A stretch of 64,000 nucleotides of DNA from positions 1 to 64,000 of the forward strand of contig ML014180.1 in assembly GCA_003615045.1 (NCBI GenBank), read 5' to 3'. The position numbers and the translations under genes are program-made. The stretch is from Caulochytrium protostelioides. Its lineage: Eukaryota; Chytridiomycota; Caulochytriomycetes; Caulochytriales; Caulochytriaceae. Below, one piece after another: positions 39,429-50,228 of the stretch (position 1 is its first letter; every line of letters begins with the position of its first letter). A model generated the notes under the pieces. It saw only the letters and a list, made by a program, of their open reading frames with translations, had not been told where the DNA came from and searched no databases.

Positions 39429-41645
39429 TCAAGAACTCGCCTTCTTTGCATGGAGCTCCCGCATGTACTGCTCAACAGATGCGCGGTCGGCGGTGGGATG
39501 CGCGAGCTGGTAGAGAATCACTTGGTCGAGCAGCGCGGCGATCCCCGGCCCCGGCTTGATGTGGAGCAGCTGGCAGAGCTCGCGGCCGTTCAGGAGCGCC
39601 TTGAGCTGCCATGCGTCCGCCAGATCCTCGGCGACCACGCGCTGCACCAGCTGCGTCAAGCCGCGGCGCTCGTCCACGCGGTCCGGGTGCTGGCACAGGA
39701 AGAGGTGGTACAGCACGAGCACCAGCGGCCACGCCGCCTTCAGCGAGGTCATGCCGAGCTCACGCACGAGCCCCCCGACCGCGCAGCGCGACGGCTCGGC
39801 CGAGCACGGCGTCCCGTGCTGCGCCACCCACGCGCGAGCGCGGCCCAGGCCCGAGACGAGGTCGCTCATCCCTTGGACCGCGGTGTTCGGCAGCTTCCAG
39901 TGCGCCTTCGGGATGGCTTTGAATGCATCCTCCTGCTCGCGCGACGGCACGACCGGCGCGGCCCACGGGCCCGTCACCGGCGCCAAGTAGAGCGCAAAGT
40001 TGAACACGGCGTAGAGCTCCGCAAGACCGCGCGGCGGGTCGCGCAGCCGGTCCGACGCCGCGGCGGCCGCGGCGGCCGGGACCGCAGGATAGTGCGTGGC
40101 GCAGCGGTAGTGTTCGGCCAGCATCGCCACGACGGCGGCGTCGGCATCCGCGTCCGCGGCAGGGGCAGTGGCAGTGGCAGTGGCGGCGCTCGCGTCGCCC
40201 GTCGGCGGGGCCATCGCCACGAGCTGGGCGAGGTCGGCCATGAGCCGCTGCACGGCGCGGGCGTGGGCCGCGGCGGCGTCCGCCGTGTCCGGGGACGGGA
40301 CGCGATCGGCCGTGACGACCTCGAAGAGCCCCGCATGGACAAAGGCGTTGCAGGCCAGGGCGACGTCGTGGAGGCCGCGGCTCTGGATCTTCGTGAGTTC
40401 GACGCCGACGCGCTCGCGGCTGACCTTGACGCGGAACAGCGACTGGAACGCCGGGTCGCGCATCGCGGTCGTGATGCCGTCGTCGATGGTGCAGTGGAAG
40501 CGCGCGGCAAAGCGGATGATGCGCAGCGCCCGGAGCGGGTCTTCGTGCAGTGTCTGGCGCGGCTCGAGCGGCGTCCGGATGCGCCGCGCTGCAAGGTCCG
40601 CCAGCCCCTTGCCGGTCAAGTCTTCGACGGCGTGCGTGTGCAAGTTGTAGAACAGCGCGTTGATACTGATGTCGCGGCGCTCCGCGTCTTCGAGCGGCGT
40701 GCCAAAGGCCACGACCGGGATGCGGCTCTGCGCATCATACTGCTCCTTGCGCAGATGAGCGAAATCCACGTCGAAGCCCAGGACGCGGGTCGTCGCCGTT
40801 TCGAGATTCTTGCTTTTTTCCGGGTTCGCCTTGATCTTGCCCACGGAGGTCGCGACGCCGCCGCTCGTCCGCAGATGCGCCTGCACCAGCAGCGCGAGGT
40901 CGTACCCGGACACGTGGTTCACACAGATATCAATGTCGTCGCTCGGCAGCCCCAGGACCTTGTCGCGGACCCAGCCGCCCGCCACGCGCAGCGTGAGCGG
41001 CTCCGCGTGCTCCGGATGCGCGCGCGTCCATGCCGCAGCGACATCGCGCAGCAGCTGGAACAGTTCCTGCTCCTGCGCCGTCAAGGCGATCGTCGGACCG
41101 GCCACGGCCGCTTCGGCCGTCGCGGGCGCGGACACGGAGCCCGGCGCCGTCGCGGCCGTCATGGCGCGCTGACGTTTGGCGGGCGGCGGCGTCGAGCGCG
41201 CGTCCAGGGCGGCGGGAGCCGCTGCGGGCGGCCAATCGGTCCGGGGGTCCGTCGCGGCGGCGGGGTGCGTGGCGGGGTGCGGCGGCAGCAGTGGCGGCGA
41301 GGCGGCCGAGGCGGTGGCCATAGGGCGGCCGCAGCAGCAGAGCCCGTGGCGTCCACGCGTCTCGCCAAGGAGAGCTGATCGTGGCAGCGACCCCGGCAGC
41401 GGCAGCGGCAGCGGCGACCGGAGGCCACGTGGAAAGGGGGGGAACGGCCACAGGACGGCGCGGGAGGTCAGCAGCGATCGCGCGGAGTCAAGGGCGGGCG
41501 GGAGCGTGCCGGCGAGGCGACTCGAGACGCGGCCCGAGGACCGGGATAGGAGAGCGCGGCGCGGGGAGAGGGCTCGGGAGCGGCGGCGAACGCACAGCGG
41601 TCGTGGGACGAGTCTCGCGAAGGCGCCGCGCCACACAGTCGCCAT
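39429..41645 (-). CDS. CCA1: tRNA nucleotidyltransferase (CCA-adding enzyme)
   Basis: Shown from the Met at 41645; 738 residues. The enzyme adds CCA to tRNA 3' ends. Class II motifs are present: GGWVRD at 223-228, the metal-binding DID at 237-239, RRDISINALFYN, and EDPLRALRIIRFAARF. A long Ala/Thr-rich insert lies in the tail domain. Three in-frame Met codons are candidate starts: 41645 begins an Arg-rich, acid-free presequence (MATVWRGAFARLVP), 41321 begins MATASAASPP, and 41162 begins MTAATAPGSV just before the conserved core. In yeast, alternative starts of CCA1 give mitochondrial, cytosolic and nuclear forms; the same use is plausible here. The frame is open upstream to 41843, where it contains GCGTT/GCTTC pentamer repeats and is unlikely to be coding. 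Confidence 0.93.
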   Translation of the reverse strand: MATVWRGAFARLVPRPLCVRRRSRALSPRRALLSRSSGRVSSRLAGTLPPALDSARSLLTSRAVLWPFPPFPRGLRSPLPLPLPGSLPRSALLGETRGRHGLCCCGRPMATASAASPPLLPPHPATHPAAATDPRTDWPPAAAPAALDARSTPPPAKRQRAMTAATAPGSVSAPATAEAAVAGPTIALTAQEQELFQLLRDVAAAWTRAHPEHAEPLTLRVAGGWVRDKVLGLPSDDIDICVNHVSGYDLALLVQAHLRTSGGVATSVGKIKANPEKSKNLETATTRVLGFDVDFAHLRKEQYDAQSRIPVVAFGTPLEDAERRDISINALFYNLHTHAVEDLTGKGLADLAARRIRTPLEPRQTLHEDPLRALRIIRFAARFHCTIDDGITTAMRDPAFQSLFRVKVSRERVGVELTKIQSRGLHDVALACNAFVHAGLFEVVTADRVPSPDTADAAAAHARAVQRLMADLAQLVAMAPPTGDASAATATATAPAADADADAAVVAMLAEHYRCATHYPAVPAAAAAAASDRLRDPPRGLAELYAVFNFALYLAPVTGPWAAPVVPSREQEDAFKAIPKAHWKLPNTAVQGMSDLVSGLGRARAWVAQHGTPCSAEPSRCAVGGLVRELGMTSLKAAWPLVLVLYHLFLCQHPDRVDERRGLTQLVQRVVAEDLADAWQLKALLNGRELCQLLHIKPGPGIAALLDQVILYQLAHPTADRASVEQYMRELHAKKASS

Positions 41646-42940
41646 CGTCGGAGAACGGCGGCGCGAGACGGCAGCACGTGCGGCACGGCGCGTGTCGCTT
41701 CGCTTCGCTTCGCGTTGCGTTGCGTTGCGTTGCGTGGCCCCGCGCTTCCTGGGTTCCCGGTCGTGCGCCTCCCGCTGCCGCGCCGCTGCCGGCGCCGCTG
41801 CCGGCGCACGGACGCCCGGCGAGTCCATACTGGCCAAGGACACCGCGAGGCGACGGCCGAGACGTCGGCAGGACGCCGCAAGGGCCCACGTCCCGATTCA
41901 ATCCAGGCCGCGGCGCCATGCCGCGGATCGACCGCCCCCCCGCGGCGTCCGTCCAAGCCGCCGCCGGCCGCCGCGCGACGGTCAGGGCCATGGCGGGCGG
42001 GTCCTTGGCTGGAATCACGTCGGGCGAAGGCCCGCCGCCGCCGACCGCCCCCGGCGGCCGCCCATCGCGGCCGGCGCACGAGGCCGGTAGGCGACGAAAC
42101 CACGGCCACGGCGACGAAACCACGAAACCACGAAACCACGGCCACGGCCACGACGCCTTGCGCAAGGGCGACGGCGCGCGGTCCGCGGCACCACGTCCGC
42201 GGACCCATGGGAATCTTGGAGACGGCGGCGTGTCGAGACGGCGGTCTGACCGTGATGGCAACATGTTCAGGGAACCGCGCGCGTCTCCGCGCGCGACGAC
42301 GACGCCATCGTGCGGCGTCTCGGTCGCCGCGATCTCTGGCCTTGTAGGCTTCCCGTCTCGGGGCCCAGCTAGACGGGATGCCGGTGCGTGCCGGTGGCGT
42401 GCACCGCGTGCCGACGCGGGAGTGGGCCCAAGCGCTTCGGTCGATCCGACGGGGTCGACGGAGTCACGCGGCCCTGTCTCTCGCTCGGGCGCGCTCGATC
42501 GTGCGACGTCTCTGTCGGCCACCGCGCTACTCGCGACGCGTGCGGCGCTCCCGCAGATGGGATCGCCGCATGGACCGGCGAGGTCTTGACGTGAGCCTGG
42601 GTATTAGCATGGCCATGGGCAACTACATTGAGAGGGGGATTGGGATCGGTATCGATCGTGGGATCCGCCTCGCTCCGTCCACGGGATTGACGGGATTGAC
42701 GCTGTCCCCTGAAACGGATGCGTGCGGCGGGTTGCTCGGCCGAGGACGATTAGGAACCGCTACCGCACCCGAGACCGCGACCCGAGACCGCGACCCGAGA
42801 CCGCGAGCAACAGCGAGACCGAGACGGCGAGTGCCGTCCTGACCCACGATCCCGTCCATCGCGCCACGCGTCACGCGCCACGTGGTGCTGGCCTGCCACG
42901 TTCGTTCGGCGGCAGCCCGCTGACGCCCACGACGGCCACG
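41646..42940. other. Divergent intergenic region between CCA1 and the GSKIP gene
   Basis: About 1.3 kb, no gene seen. It is rich in short tandem repeats: CGCTT/GCGTT pentamers (41,697-41,737), ACGAAACC units (about 42,104-42,140) and a 13-base triplet repeat at 42,768-42,806. Confidence 0.45.
42768..42806. repeat. Three perfect tandem copies of CCCGAGACCGCGA
   Basis: Three 13-base units without change, about 135 bases before the GSKIP-domain gene. Confidence 0.9.
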
Positions 42941-43261
42941 ATGGCGGCGGACCCGACACCGCCGACGCTGCGCGACGAGCTGCAGGCGGCGGCGCAGGAG
43001 GCCGCGCCGTACGTCGCGCCCGGCATGCGCATCGATGCCGACGCGCTGCAGCTGACCCTCACGACGCGCGAGGCGCTCACGCTCACGCTCGAGATCACGA
43101 CCGCCGGCTGGATCATCCGCCGCCCCGCGCCGGCGCCGCCCACCCTCGCGGCGCAGCCCCGCTACGACGACCTCAACGCCGTGCTCCAGACCGCCAGCCC
43201 GGGATACCGCGAGGCGTTCTCCGCGGCCCTCTTCGCAAAGCTCAGTGCGCTCGCCCCGTGA
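42941..43261 (+). CDS. GSKIP: GSKIP-domain protein (DUF727)
   Basis: 106 residues from the ATG at 42941 (ACGATGGCG). The protein is essentially one GSKIP domain: an N-terminal helix ELQAAAQEAAPYVAPGM, a central beta region LTLTTREALTLTLEITTAGW, and the signature C-terminal helix pair YDDLNAVLQTASPGYREAF followed by AALFAKLSAL. In animals GSKIP binds GSK3-beta and protein kinase A regulatory subunits; the same fold opens CLU (clustered mitochondria) proteins. Here it is a stand-alone small protein, so the GSKIP name fits best, with partner binding inferred. Its last 20 coding bases overlap the end of the large convergent WD40 gene. Confidence 0.85.
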   Translation: MAADPTPPTLRDELQAAAQEAAPYVAPGMRIDADALQLTLTTREALTLTLEITTAGWIIRRPAPAPPTLAAQPRYDDLNAVLQTASPGYREAFSAALFAKLSALAP

Positions 43262-46200
43262 ACGGCGGTGCGCGGGCCGTCCGCCCCGGGGACGGCGCCG
43301 ACGCCGACGCCGACGCCGATGCCGACACGGGCCCCGTCGAGGCGGTCGCCGAGACCCGCCCGGTGTGCCCGGGCCGCCGGGCCATCCCATCGCCGTCTGG
43401 CCTGGCGCCGTCGAGCCCGTCGCCGTGGGGACCGAGGGCGTCCCCGGCCCCGACGGCGCCCCCGTACTGGCGTCGCCACCGCTTGCCCGAGCGTGGCGCG
43501 AAGGGCAGCATCAGGCCGAGCGGCGAGTGGCGGAACCAGGTCAGATCCGACGGCGCGCCGTGCTTCATGCTGCCCCAGCGCATGGGCTCGTGCGGGAACT
43601 GCGTCGCGTCGTCCAGATGGAGGGTCGCGTCGCTCCCGCCGTCGGCGCCCGCGGCCAGCGCGGGCGCGTCGGCCTCGGGACGCCGCGCACCGCCAGCGCC
43701 GGCGCGCGTGGCCTGCGCCGTCCATGACGGCGGCAGCCGCTGGGCCTGGAGGTACGCCTTTTTGTCGCGCATGGCCGCCAGCCGCCGCTCCTTCTTGCCC
43801 TGCTGCTGGACGGTATACGCGCGCTCCATGCGCTCGCGCTCGGCGTGGGCTTGCGTCCGCGCCGCCAGCGCCTCGCGGCGCGCCTGCTCGAGGGCCGCGG
43901 TCGCCGCGTCCTGGCGCGCGGCGGCCGCGCCGACCGCCACGCGGTGCTGCAGCGCCTCGAGAATCACCGGCCACGGCGTCGTCTGCGGCGTCGCCGCTGG
44001 CGCGGCCGCGGCCACGGCGGGCGCGCCGTCCGTGCGGGGAGCCGCGCCGCGGGCCGCCGTTCCGCCCCCGTCGGCGCCGTCCTCGTCGTCAGAGACGGGC
44101 TCGATCCCGCCATACAGCGGGATCGTGTCGAGCAGCGTGGCGCGCCGCTCCGCCGAGGCCGCCCGGGTGGCAGAAGGGGCCGGGGTTGTGCCAGCAGCGG
44201 CGGGGAGCGTCCGTCGCAGCCATACCGGCTCGCAGACGTCGCTGTACCATTCGGGGTGGACGGCCCGCAGCCACGACCAGACGAGGCGGCAGGCGGTGGC
44301 CCAGAGCTTGGGGTCCACGGTGCCGAGGCTGCCGCGGCGCGCGCTCTGAATCAAGAGGTCCATCTCGCCGAGCAGATGCGGGCTCGTCGGTTCCTTGAGC
44401 CCGAGCTTGCGGAGCGCGTCGGTGCATTTGACGCGCATATATTTTTCCGGCGAGACGGCGCCCATGAGGAGCAGCACCGCGACTGGAAACGGGCTCAGCT
44501 GGGCGGCGTGAAGGTCCAGTAATTGCGCCATCCAGTGCCACCGCTGCGACAGCTCGCTGAGACTCGAGTCCCCGCCCAGGAAGGACATCGGGAATCCCTC
44601 GTCGCGAATCAGCTGCGACCACAGCCAGACGGCAAAGACGCCGTGCAGCTCGGGAAAGCTGGACATGTAGCGCGTGAGATCATCTCGGGTCATTTCATAC
44701 GTTTTGGGGGACAGCAGCAAGCCGCCCACGAGAGCCATGACGTCCACGGGCGACTGCGGCGTTCCATCGGCTGGTGCCACATACCAGTACCGGGTCACTA
44801 AGTTCGCGATGTAGGCCGGTGCCGGCGCGAGCGTCGGAGCTGCGCCGGACGCCGTCGCGGGGTCGACGGGGTCGCTGCCGGCATCATCCTGCGCCGTCGC
44901 CGCACGCAGCGGCGTGGACCCGCCGTGGCTCGGCCCCGACGGCGTCGTTGTCTCCGCCCGCGCGAGCATCGCCTGACGCAGCCCGCTGGATGGCCCGACG
45001 CGGAGCGGGCGCTTGATCACCGCTGGCCGGTCCGCGGCGTCGCCGCCGTCGGCAACGGCGGCCGTGCTGCCGGTGGCTTGGATGCCCGGAAGGGGCGACG
45101 TGATGGCGGCGGCATTGGCGCTGGCAGCAGTGGTGGCGCTAGCAGCAGCGGTCGTCGTGGCGGGGGTGACCGCGGCGGCACGGGCGGCACGGGCGGCGCG
45201 GGCGCGCTGGAGCAGCTTCTCTTTGTAGCTTGACGAGCCGTTGGCGGGAACCGCCGTCGCGAGGTCTGGGATACTCAGCATCGCGGCGACAGGCGGCGTC
45301 GGCGATTTCCCGGCCGGCCGGACCGCACCGTCCGATGCGGGGGCGCGGACCTGCGGGCGCATGAAGCCTTCCGTGACGCCGATCGTTTGAATCACCGGCT
45401 TTCCTGTGGCCGGGTCGAGCACGGGCAGACGGCTCTGCTTGGACGAGTTGGGAACGCCCGAGCCAGCTTGCTGAAGCTGCTGGAGATGCTTCGCAATGCG
45501 AACGTCGTCCAGCGCCCGCGAGTGGCGGAGGGCTAGGCGCCTCGTGTCCGCGGGACCTCGTGGGCCCGGTCGGTCAGTGGGTTCGGCGTTCGCAGTCGCT
45601 GTCGCTGTCGCTGTCAGTGCCGCTGTCGCTATCGCTGTCGCCGCCGCTGTCGCTGCCGTTGCCGTTACCGCTGCCGGCGCGAGACTAGCGTCGGGTGATC
45701 CGGCGCGCAACGGTTCCATCGAGTGACGCGCGCATGGCGCAGACGGCACGTGGTTCGCATGCCCGGATGTCGCCATCGGCGGCACCGACAAGGGATCGGC
45801 TAATGCGGCGGACGCAGTGTCGCGGTGGCGACCCAAGCCGGCGTGGATCGAGCCGCTTGACGGTGCGTTCGGGGCCGTCGCTAAGGGCGAGGGCGAGAGG
45901 GTCGTCGCGTCCGACGGCGCTGTCATCTGCGGCCCGCGGCGCGTGCGGCGCTGGATCTCGACTTGCTCAAGGAGCTCGATCATTCGCTCAACCACGCGCT
46001 CCTCCCGCTGCTGGATGATTCCCAGCTTGCCGGCCGTCATTTGCTTACTGCGGCGTCGCCGAATCCGCCGAACGAGAGGGGCTGAGGACGGATCATCGCC
46101 GTCGTAGCTTTTGTCGCGGCTCCCACGCGCAGCGCAGCGCCCGTCCTGTGGTCGGTGTTCGTGGATAGCGGAGCGGTGGTTGCCGATGGAGTCGATGCCG

Positions 46201-49200
46201 TCTCCTTCTTCTGTTTCGTCTACTTCGTCGTTGTCATCGTTGTCGTCGACATCTTCGTCGTCGTTGTCGCCATGACTCGCGTCACCCATGCGATCGCGGT
46301 TGAGGCTGAGCGCGATTCCGTCGGCATCCAAACAGAAATCGTGATCCACGACCCAGCGACCGTCCGGCAATTGAACTGCATGCTTCTGCCCCAGATGGGC
46401 CGTGAACGTGTTACTCGCGTCCAATGCGGCCATGAAATGCTTGTCGGGCTTCAGCCCCAGGCTCGCCGGTGGCTTGACGATGCGGACGATGGGACGGCGC
46501 CACCGCCGCTCAAGAAAGGCCGCGGGGAGCAGCTGGTCCAGCAGCAGAATCTCAACGCGTGCGTCCGTGCTGACCAGCAGCTCGTGGGCGGTGTCGGTGA
46601 CGCTGGAGATGGCCGTGATTGGCCGTCCCATCTCAATCTCCGTCACCAGTGCGCAGCGCGTCGACCAGAAGCGCAGGATGCCCCGTTGTGTGCCGGTGGC
46701 CACCGCGCCGCATGACGGCAGGTAAGCGAGCGCTGTGATCTGGCCGTCCGTCTCGTGCCGCTGCGGCATAGAACGGTACACCCCTGTCACCGCCACGATC
46801 TCCGCCGGGGTCGCGGTGCCGGCCCGAGTGCTGGCGTCGCTCTCGGTCTCGGTGGCGGTGGCGGTCTGGGGGATGATATCGGCATCCGTATCGATCTCGG
46901 CAGGGGCATCGGCATCGATCGCGTCAAGATAAGGCGCCACGCACAGGGCCGGTCCTTCAGCCCAAAGGATCATGCCGTCGGCCACGCACAGGGCGCGTGG
47001 GATATCTCGCGTCACCAGAACGCGGTGGACGCGCAAAAAGGCCGCTTCGTCGAGATAAGCAATCTTGATGCATCCATCGTCGCCGGCGGAGACGAGCACG
47101 CCGGTCTCCGCATGCGCTGTGAGGCTGAGGATGGGCCCTGAGTGCAGTTGGGCGGTTTCAACCGGTTGACCATGCGAGGCACTGAGCAACATGACTTGGC
47201 CGTGCTGCGTGCCTGCCAGGAGGTGAAAATAGCGGCGTCCCAACGAATCGCCGTTGCCGCTCGCTCCGACTGGCGCGCCCACCGACAACGTCATCGCGGT
47301 TGTCTTGGCCGGACGGGGAACCAGGGCAGCCGTGCTCGAGACCAGCGGGCCCCATTCACATCCGGTCAGGCAAAGCAATGTGCTATTGATATGCATGCGG
47401 TTCCATGCCGTCAGAATTCGAGCAGGACGGTATGCCAAGTCAAGGATCTGAATCGATCCGTCTGACAGCAGCATGAACATGAGCCGGCGACGCTCACAGA
47501 CCACGTGATCACGGAAAGGATGGACCATCGGCATCGCAAACGTCCGAAGCTGGGGATCGCGCCGCGTCGTATCATAGAAATGCACGGCTTCATCGTCAGT
47601 ATGAATCACGATGCCACGCTCAAGCCTCCACAGGGCTCGAGCATCAGCTTGCAAGTAGCACCAGACCTCAGGGATAGACAGGACCAGGATGTCGACGCTG
47701 GCGTGACTCGTCGTCAACATCCAGAAGACTTTGTGAGTACTGCGATCGTGGGGGTGCCGTGCACCGCTCGCGTCTGGATGGTGCGGCGGGTGGTGGCTAG
47801 AGGCCCGCTTCGCCGCGGGCGCGGGGATCGTCACGGAGTCGGGCGTGGTTATCGCGATATCTTTGGCGAGCTGAAAATACTGGTGCCAGTTGATGGCCAT
47901 GCTCGTCATGCTCAGCGCTGGAGTCTTGAGTTTGTAAGTATATATATGTCGTCCGACGTCCAGGTCCCAGATGCAAAGCATCCCGTCATGCGACAATGAC
48001 ATCATGATTGTATGATATTCATTGGATGTGCGAATCAGTGGGCACGTTTCGTGGACTGTCATGGCGACGATGGCTTTGCGATGCTTGTGCCATAGATACA
48101 GCCGATGTGGCGTCAAGACCTCTACAACGCCGTTGTGGTAGCCAACGATCGTCCATCCGTGCTGGGGCACATCGACAACACATGATACGCCCTGGTCTTT
48201 GCTATGCACGTCGATCTCTCGCAGCAACGTCGTTGCGGGAGGGTCGTGGTGCGATGGGCTTTGCGGAGATGTCACCGCAGTCACCTCGAGAGATTCGCTA
48301 CTACGCGCGGGGGCTGCGCCGTCTCTCCCTGTGTGACCAACATGGCGACGATCGGGCTGGATGTCGCGTGGTGGCAGCGTTGTTACATGTCCAGAGCGAC
48401 AGAACGCGGACGTCTCCGGCCCTGTCACGAGAGCGACGGTCGATGGCGATGTAAAATGGGCGAATGGGCAGTGGTTGCGAATCAGACCCTGTTTGAATGA
48501 GCAGGCCCATACGCCATCATCTAGCACCACCCGGAACTCTTGGCGTGCTAGATCTGTCGCCGCAAACGTGATGGGGGAGTCTGAAGTTGGCACGATGGAC
48601 ACTCTGTCCATAGCGTTGTCGGTAACGTCTTGATCGACACGCATCCGAGGGTGTAAGGAACGAAAGGCCTCAGAGGGCGAGTCCTGGATGACCGTATAGA
48701 CATCGTGAATGAAGTCGGAGACCCAGCGGATGATTCGAAGATGGCCGACGCTCTCCACTTGGGGTTTATTTGACGTAAATGTCCCAGGCGTGATATACCA
48801 CGCCGTAATCTGCGTCTCGTCATGGCAGATCAGGTGCGCACCGCCTTGGTGATATTGCACGTGGAATCGTCGGAGTTTGCCCGGCGAGGGGATGACCATA
48901 ATTCGCTCGAGCGTCGGGCCGTGCAGCGCGAGCTGTCCATGTACATCAAGAACGGCGAACAGGTAGATGTGGTCCAGCCAGACGATTTGTTCGGGTCCTT
49001 CGGTGGCCAGCGGAGATTCGAGCCATGCGGGAGGCAATCCTGGGCTGACAAACCCTACACGTTGCTTTGCGGGATGCAAGATCATCAAACCGTGAACGAG
49101 TTCACATGCGTTAAAGTTGGTGCCTGCCGCGGTTGCCGGAGACTGTATAATGGCCAAGGGCAGCAACGTTGGAAACATCCGGGAAAAGCTGGCATGTCGC

Positions 49201-49268
49201 CCCGGCTTGATGCTTGCCACGTGGTGCACGCCGTACTGAAACGTCGTGGCCTCCCACAATGTCGTCAT
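43242..49268 (-). CDS. Giant WD40-repeat protein, WDR87/WDR97-like, probably flagellar
   Basis: 2,008 residues from the first ATG of the frame (49268), no intron needed. The N-terminal third holds degenerate beta-propeller blades; clear WD units include GMLCIWDLDVGRHIYTY (about residue 440), VLVSAGDDGCIKIAYL (about 733) and AVATGTQRGILRFWS (about 862). An Asp/Glu-rich stretch follows (about 1,000-1,022), then a long Ala/Pro-rich linker, a predicted all-helical segment (about 1,490-1,640) and a charged coiled coil (EQARREALAARTQAHAERE, about 1,780-1,840). The layout, two propellers then coiled coil, resembles the ciliary WDR87/WDR97 group; this name is tentative. The 5' half is clearly less GC-rich than the 3' half. 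Its stop region overlaps the GSKIP gene. Extra 5' exons are possible. Confidence 0.8.
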   Translation of the reverse strand: MTTLWEATTFQYGVHHVASIKPGRHASFSRMFPTLLPLAIIQSPATAAGTNFNACELVHGLMILHPAKQRVGFVSPGLPPAWLESPLATEGPEQIVWLDHIYLFAVLDVHGQLALHGPTLERIMVIPSPGKLRRFHVQYHQGGAHLICHDETQITAWYITPGTFTSNKPQVESVGHLRIIRWVSDFIHDVYTVIQDSPSEAFRSLHPRMRVDQDVTDNAMDRVSIVPTSDSPITFAATDLARQEFRVVLDDGVWACSFKQGLIRNHCPFAHFTSPSTVALVTGPETSAFCRSGHVTTLPPRDIQPDRRHVGHTGRDGAAPARSSESLEVTAVTSPQSPSHHDPPATTLLREIDVHSKDQGVSCVVDVPQHGWTIVGYHNGVVEVLTPHRLYLWHKHRKAIVAMTVHETCPLIRTSNEYHTIMMSLSHDGMLCIWDLDVGRHIYTYKLKTPALSMTSMAINWHQYFQLAKDIAITTPDSVTIPAPAAKRASSHHPPHHPDASGARHPHDRSTHKVFWMLTTSHASVDILVLSIPEVWCYLQADARALWRLERGIVIHTDDEAVHFYDTTRRDPQLRTFAMPMVHPFRDHVVCERRRLMFMLLSDGSIQILDLAYRPARILTAWNRMHINSTLLCLTGCEWGPLVSSTAALVPRPAKTTAMTLSVGAPVGASGNGDSLGRRYFHLLAGTQHGQVMLLSASHGQPVETAQLHSGPILSLTAHAETGVLVSAGDDGCIKIAYLDEAAFLRVHRVLVTRDIPRALCVADGMILWAEGPALCVAPYLDAIDADAPAEIDTDADIIPQTATATETESDASTRAGTATPAEIVAVTGVYRSMPQRHETDGQITALAYLPSCGAVATGTQRGILRFWSTRCALVTEIEMGRPITAISSVTDTAHELLVSTDARVEILLLDQLLPAAFLERRWRRPIVRIVKPPASLGLKPDKHFMAALDASNTFTAHLGQKHAVQLPDGRWVVDHDFCLDADGIALSLNRDRMGDASHGDNDDEDVDDNDDNDEVDETEEGDGIDSIGNHRSAIHEHRPQDGRCAARGSRDKSYDGDDPSSAPLVRRIRRRRSKQMTAGKLGIIQQREERVVERMIELLEQVEIQRRTRRGPQMTAPSDATTLSPSPLATAPNAPSSGSIHAGLGRHRDTASAALADPLSVPPMATSGHANHVPSAPCARHSMEPLRAGSPDASLAPAAVTATAATAAATAIATAALTATATATANAEPTDRPGPRGPADTRRLALRHSRALDDVRIAKHLQQLQQAGSGVPNSSKQSRLPVLDPATGKPVIQTIGVTEGFMRPQVRAPASDGAVRPAGKSPTPPVAAMLSIPDLATAVPANGSSSYKEKLLQRARAARAARAAAVTPATTTAAASATTAASANAAAITSPLPGIQATGSTAAVADGGDAADRPAVIKRPLRVGPSSGLRQAMLARAETTTPSGPSHGGSTPLRAATAQDDAGSDPVDPATASGAAPTLAPAPAYIANLVTRYWYVAPADGTPQSPVDVMALVGGLLLSPKTYEMTRDDLTRYMSSFPELHGVFAVWLWSQLIRDEGFPMSFLGGDSSLSELSQRWHWMAQLLDLHAAQLSPFPVAVLLLMGAVSPEKYMRVKCTDALRKLGLKEPTSPHLLGEMDLLIQSARRGSLGTVDPKLWATACRLVWSWLRAVHPEWYSDVCEPVWLRRTLPAAAGTTPAPSATRAASAERRATLLDTIPLYGGIEPVSDDEDGADGGGTAARGAAPRTDGAPAVAAAAPAATPQTTPWPVILEALQHRVAVGAAAARQDAATAALEQARREALAARTQAHAERERMERAYTVQQQGKKERRLAAMRDKKAYLQAQRLPPSWTAQATRAGAGGARRPEADAPALAAGADGGSDATLHLDDATQFPHEPMRWGSMKHGAPSDLTWFRHSPLGLMLPFAPRSGKRWRRQYGGAVGAGDALGPHGDGLDGARPDGDGMARRPGHTGRVSATASTGPVSASASASASAPSPGRTARAPPFTGRAH

Positions 49269-50228
49269 GTTGGTCGCAACGGGATGCGTCCGCGTCTCAC
49301 GCGACTGCTGCAAAGCAGCCGGCGCCACCGCCAAACGCGGGATCTCAGACAGATCCTGTGGAACCGGCCGTGGCGCCAGCGGAAGCAGTCAGACAGTGGG
49401 ATCGGGACACCCATACGACGCCAGGAAAGCGGGTGTGGATGGTACCAATTGCTGTAACGTGGCTGCCGATACAGGAGCCGATCTCGGTGGCCGTATGCGT
49501 GTTGCAGGGATCGTGGCGTCTCGGCCGGTCGCCAGAGTGGAATTCGGTGGGATGGCTGGCGTCAGCACGAGCACCGACGGTGGGCTCACCTTGGTTCATT
49601 ATGTGTTTCAGAAAGCGGGCATGGGGTGATCGGCCGTGTTGGGCCAAACCACTCGTATTACCATCAGTCCCACCTCAGTCGCCTGTTCCCCTTGAGGACC
49701 TGGACGATGGGCTGCGAGCGGGGCTACGCTGCCGATCTCCTTTTTGAGCCCGAGCAGATTGGGGAGCGGCGGAGTTTGGAGAAGCTTTGGAGATCGCCGA
49801 CGTATCTGGAAGGTGAAGTCAGGCTGCGGGGTCGGCTCTTAGGGAGCACGCCCCCCGACACCCGTGATGATGCGCGGTACGACCCGCGTGGGTCTTTTGT
49901 ACTGTGTGCGATCCGGGCGGATGCTAGACGGACGCGCTTGCAGCCGCAAAGCCACCTGGTCGGTGCTCTTCAGAATGAGGACTGAATGCCCGCGACACAG
50001 GCGAAGCCGCAGCTCTTGCGGGGCTCTCCCCTTCGCCCCGGCGAACGCACGCGAGAGACTAAACCCAAGACTAAGTCCGCCAGATCATTCAACAGTGTCA
50101 TCCAAATTTATACTACGTTGTAAGGACATATAGGCTCTCCCGTGAGACCGTGAAACGACCCAACTCGACCACCAGGTGCCTTCAGGGGGTTCCCCAAGGA
50201 CGCAGACCACATTCAGCATCGGATGTGA
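49269..50228. other. Intergenic region
   Basis: Leader and promoter of the WD40 gene and the 3' flank of the secreted-protein gene. No supported gene; several short frames are open on both strands, and one on the minus strand (49,345-49,647) could in principle be a 5' exon, but no splice junction was convincing. Confidence 0.4.
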
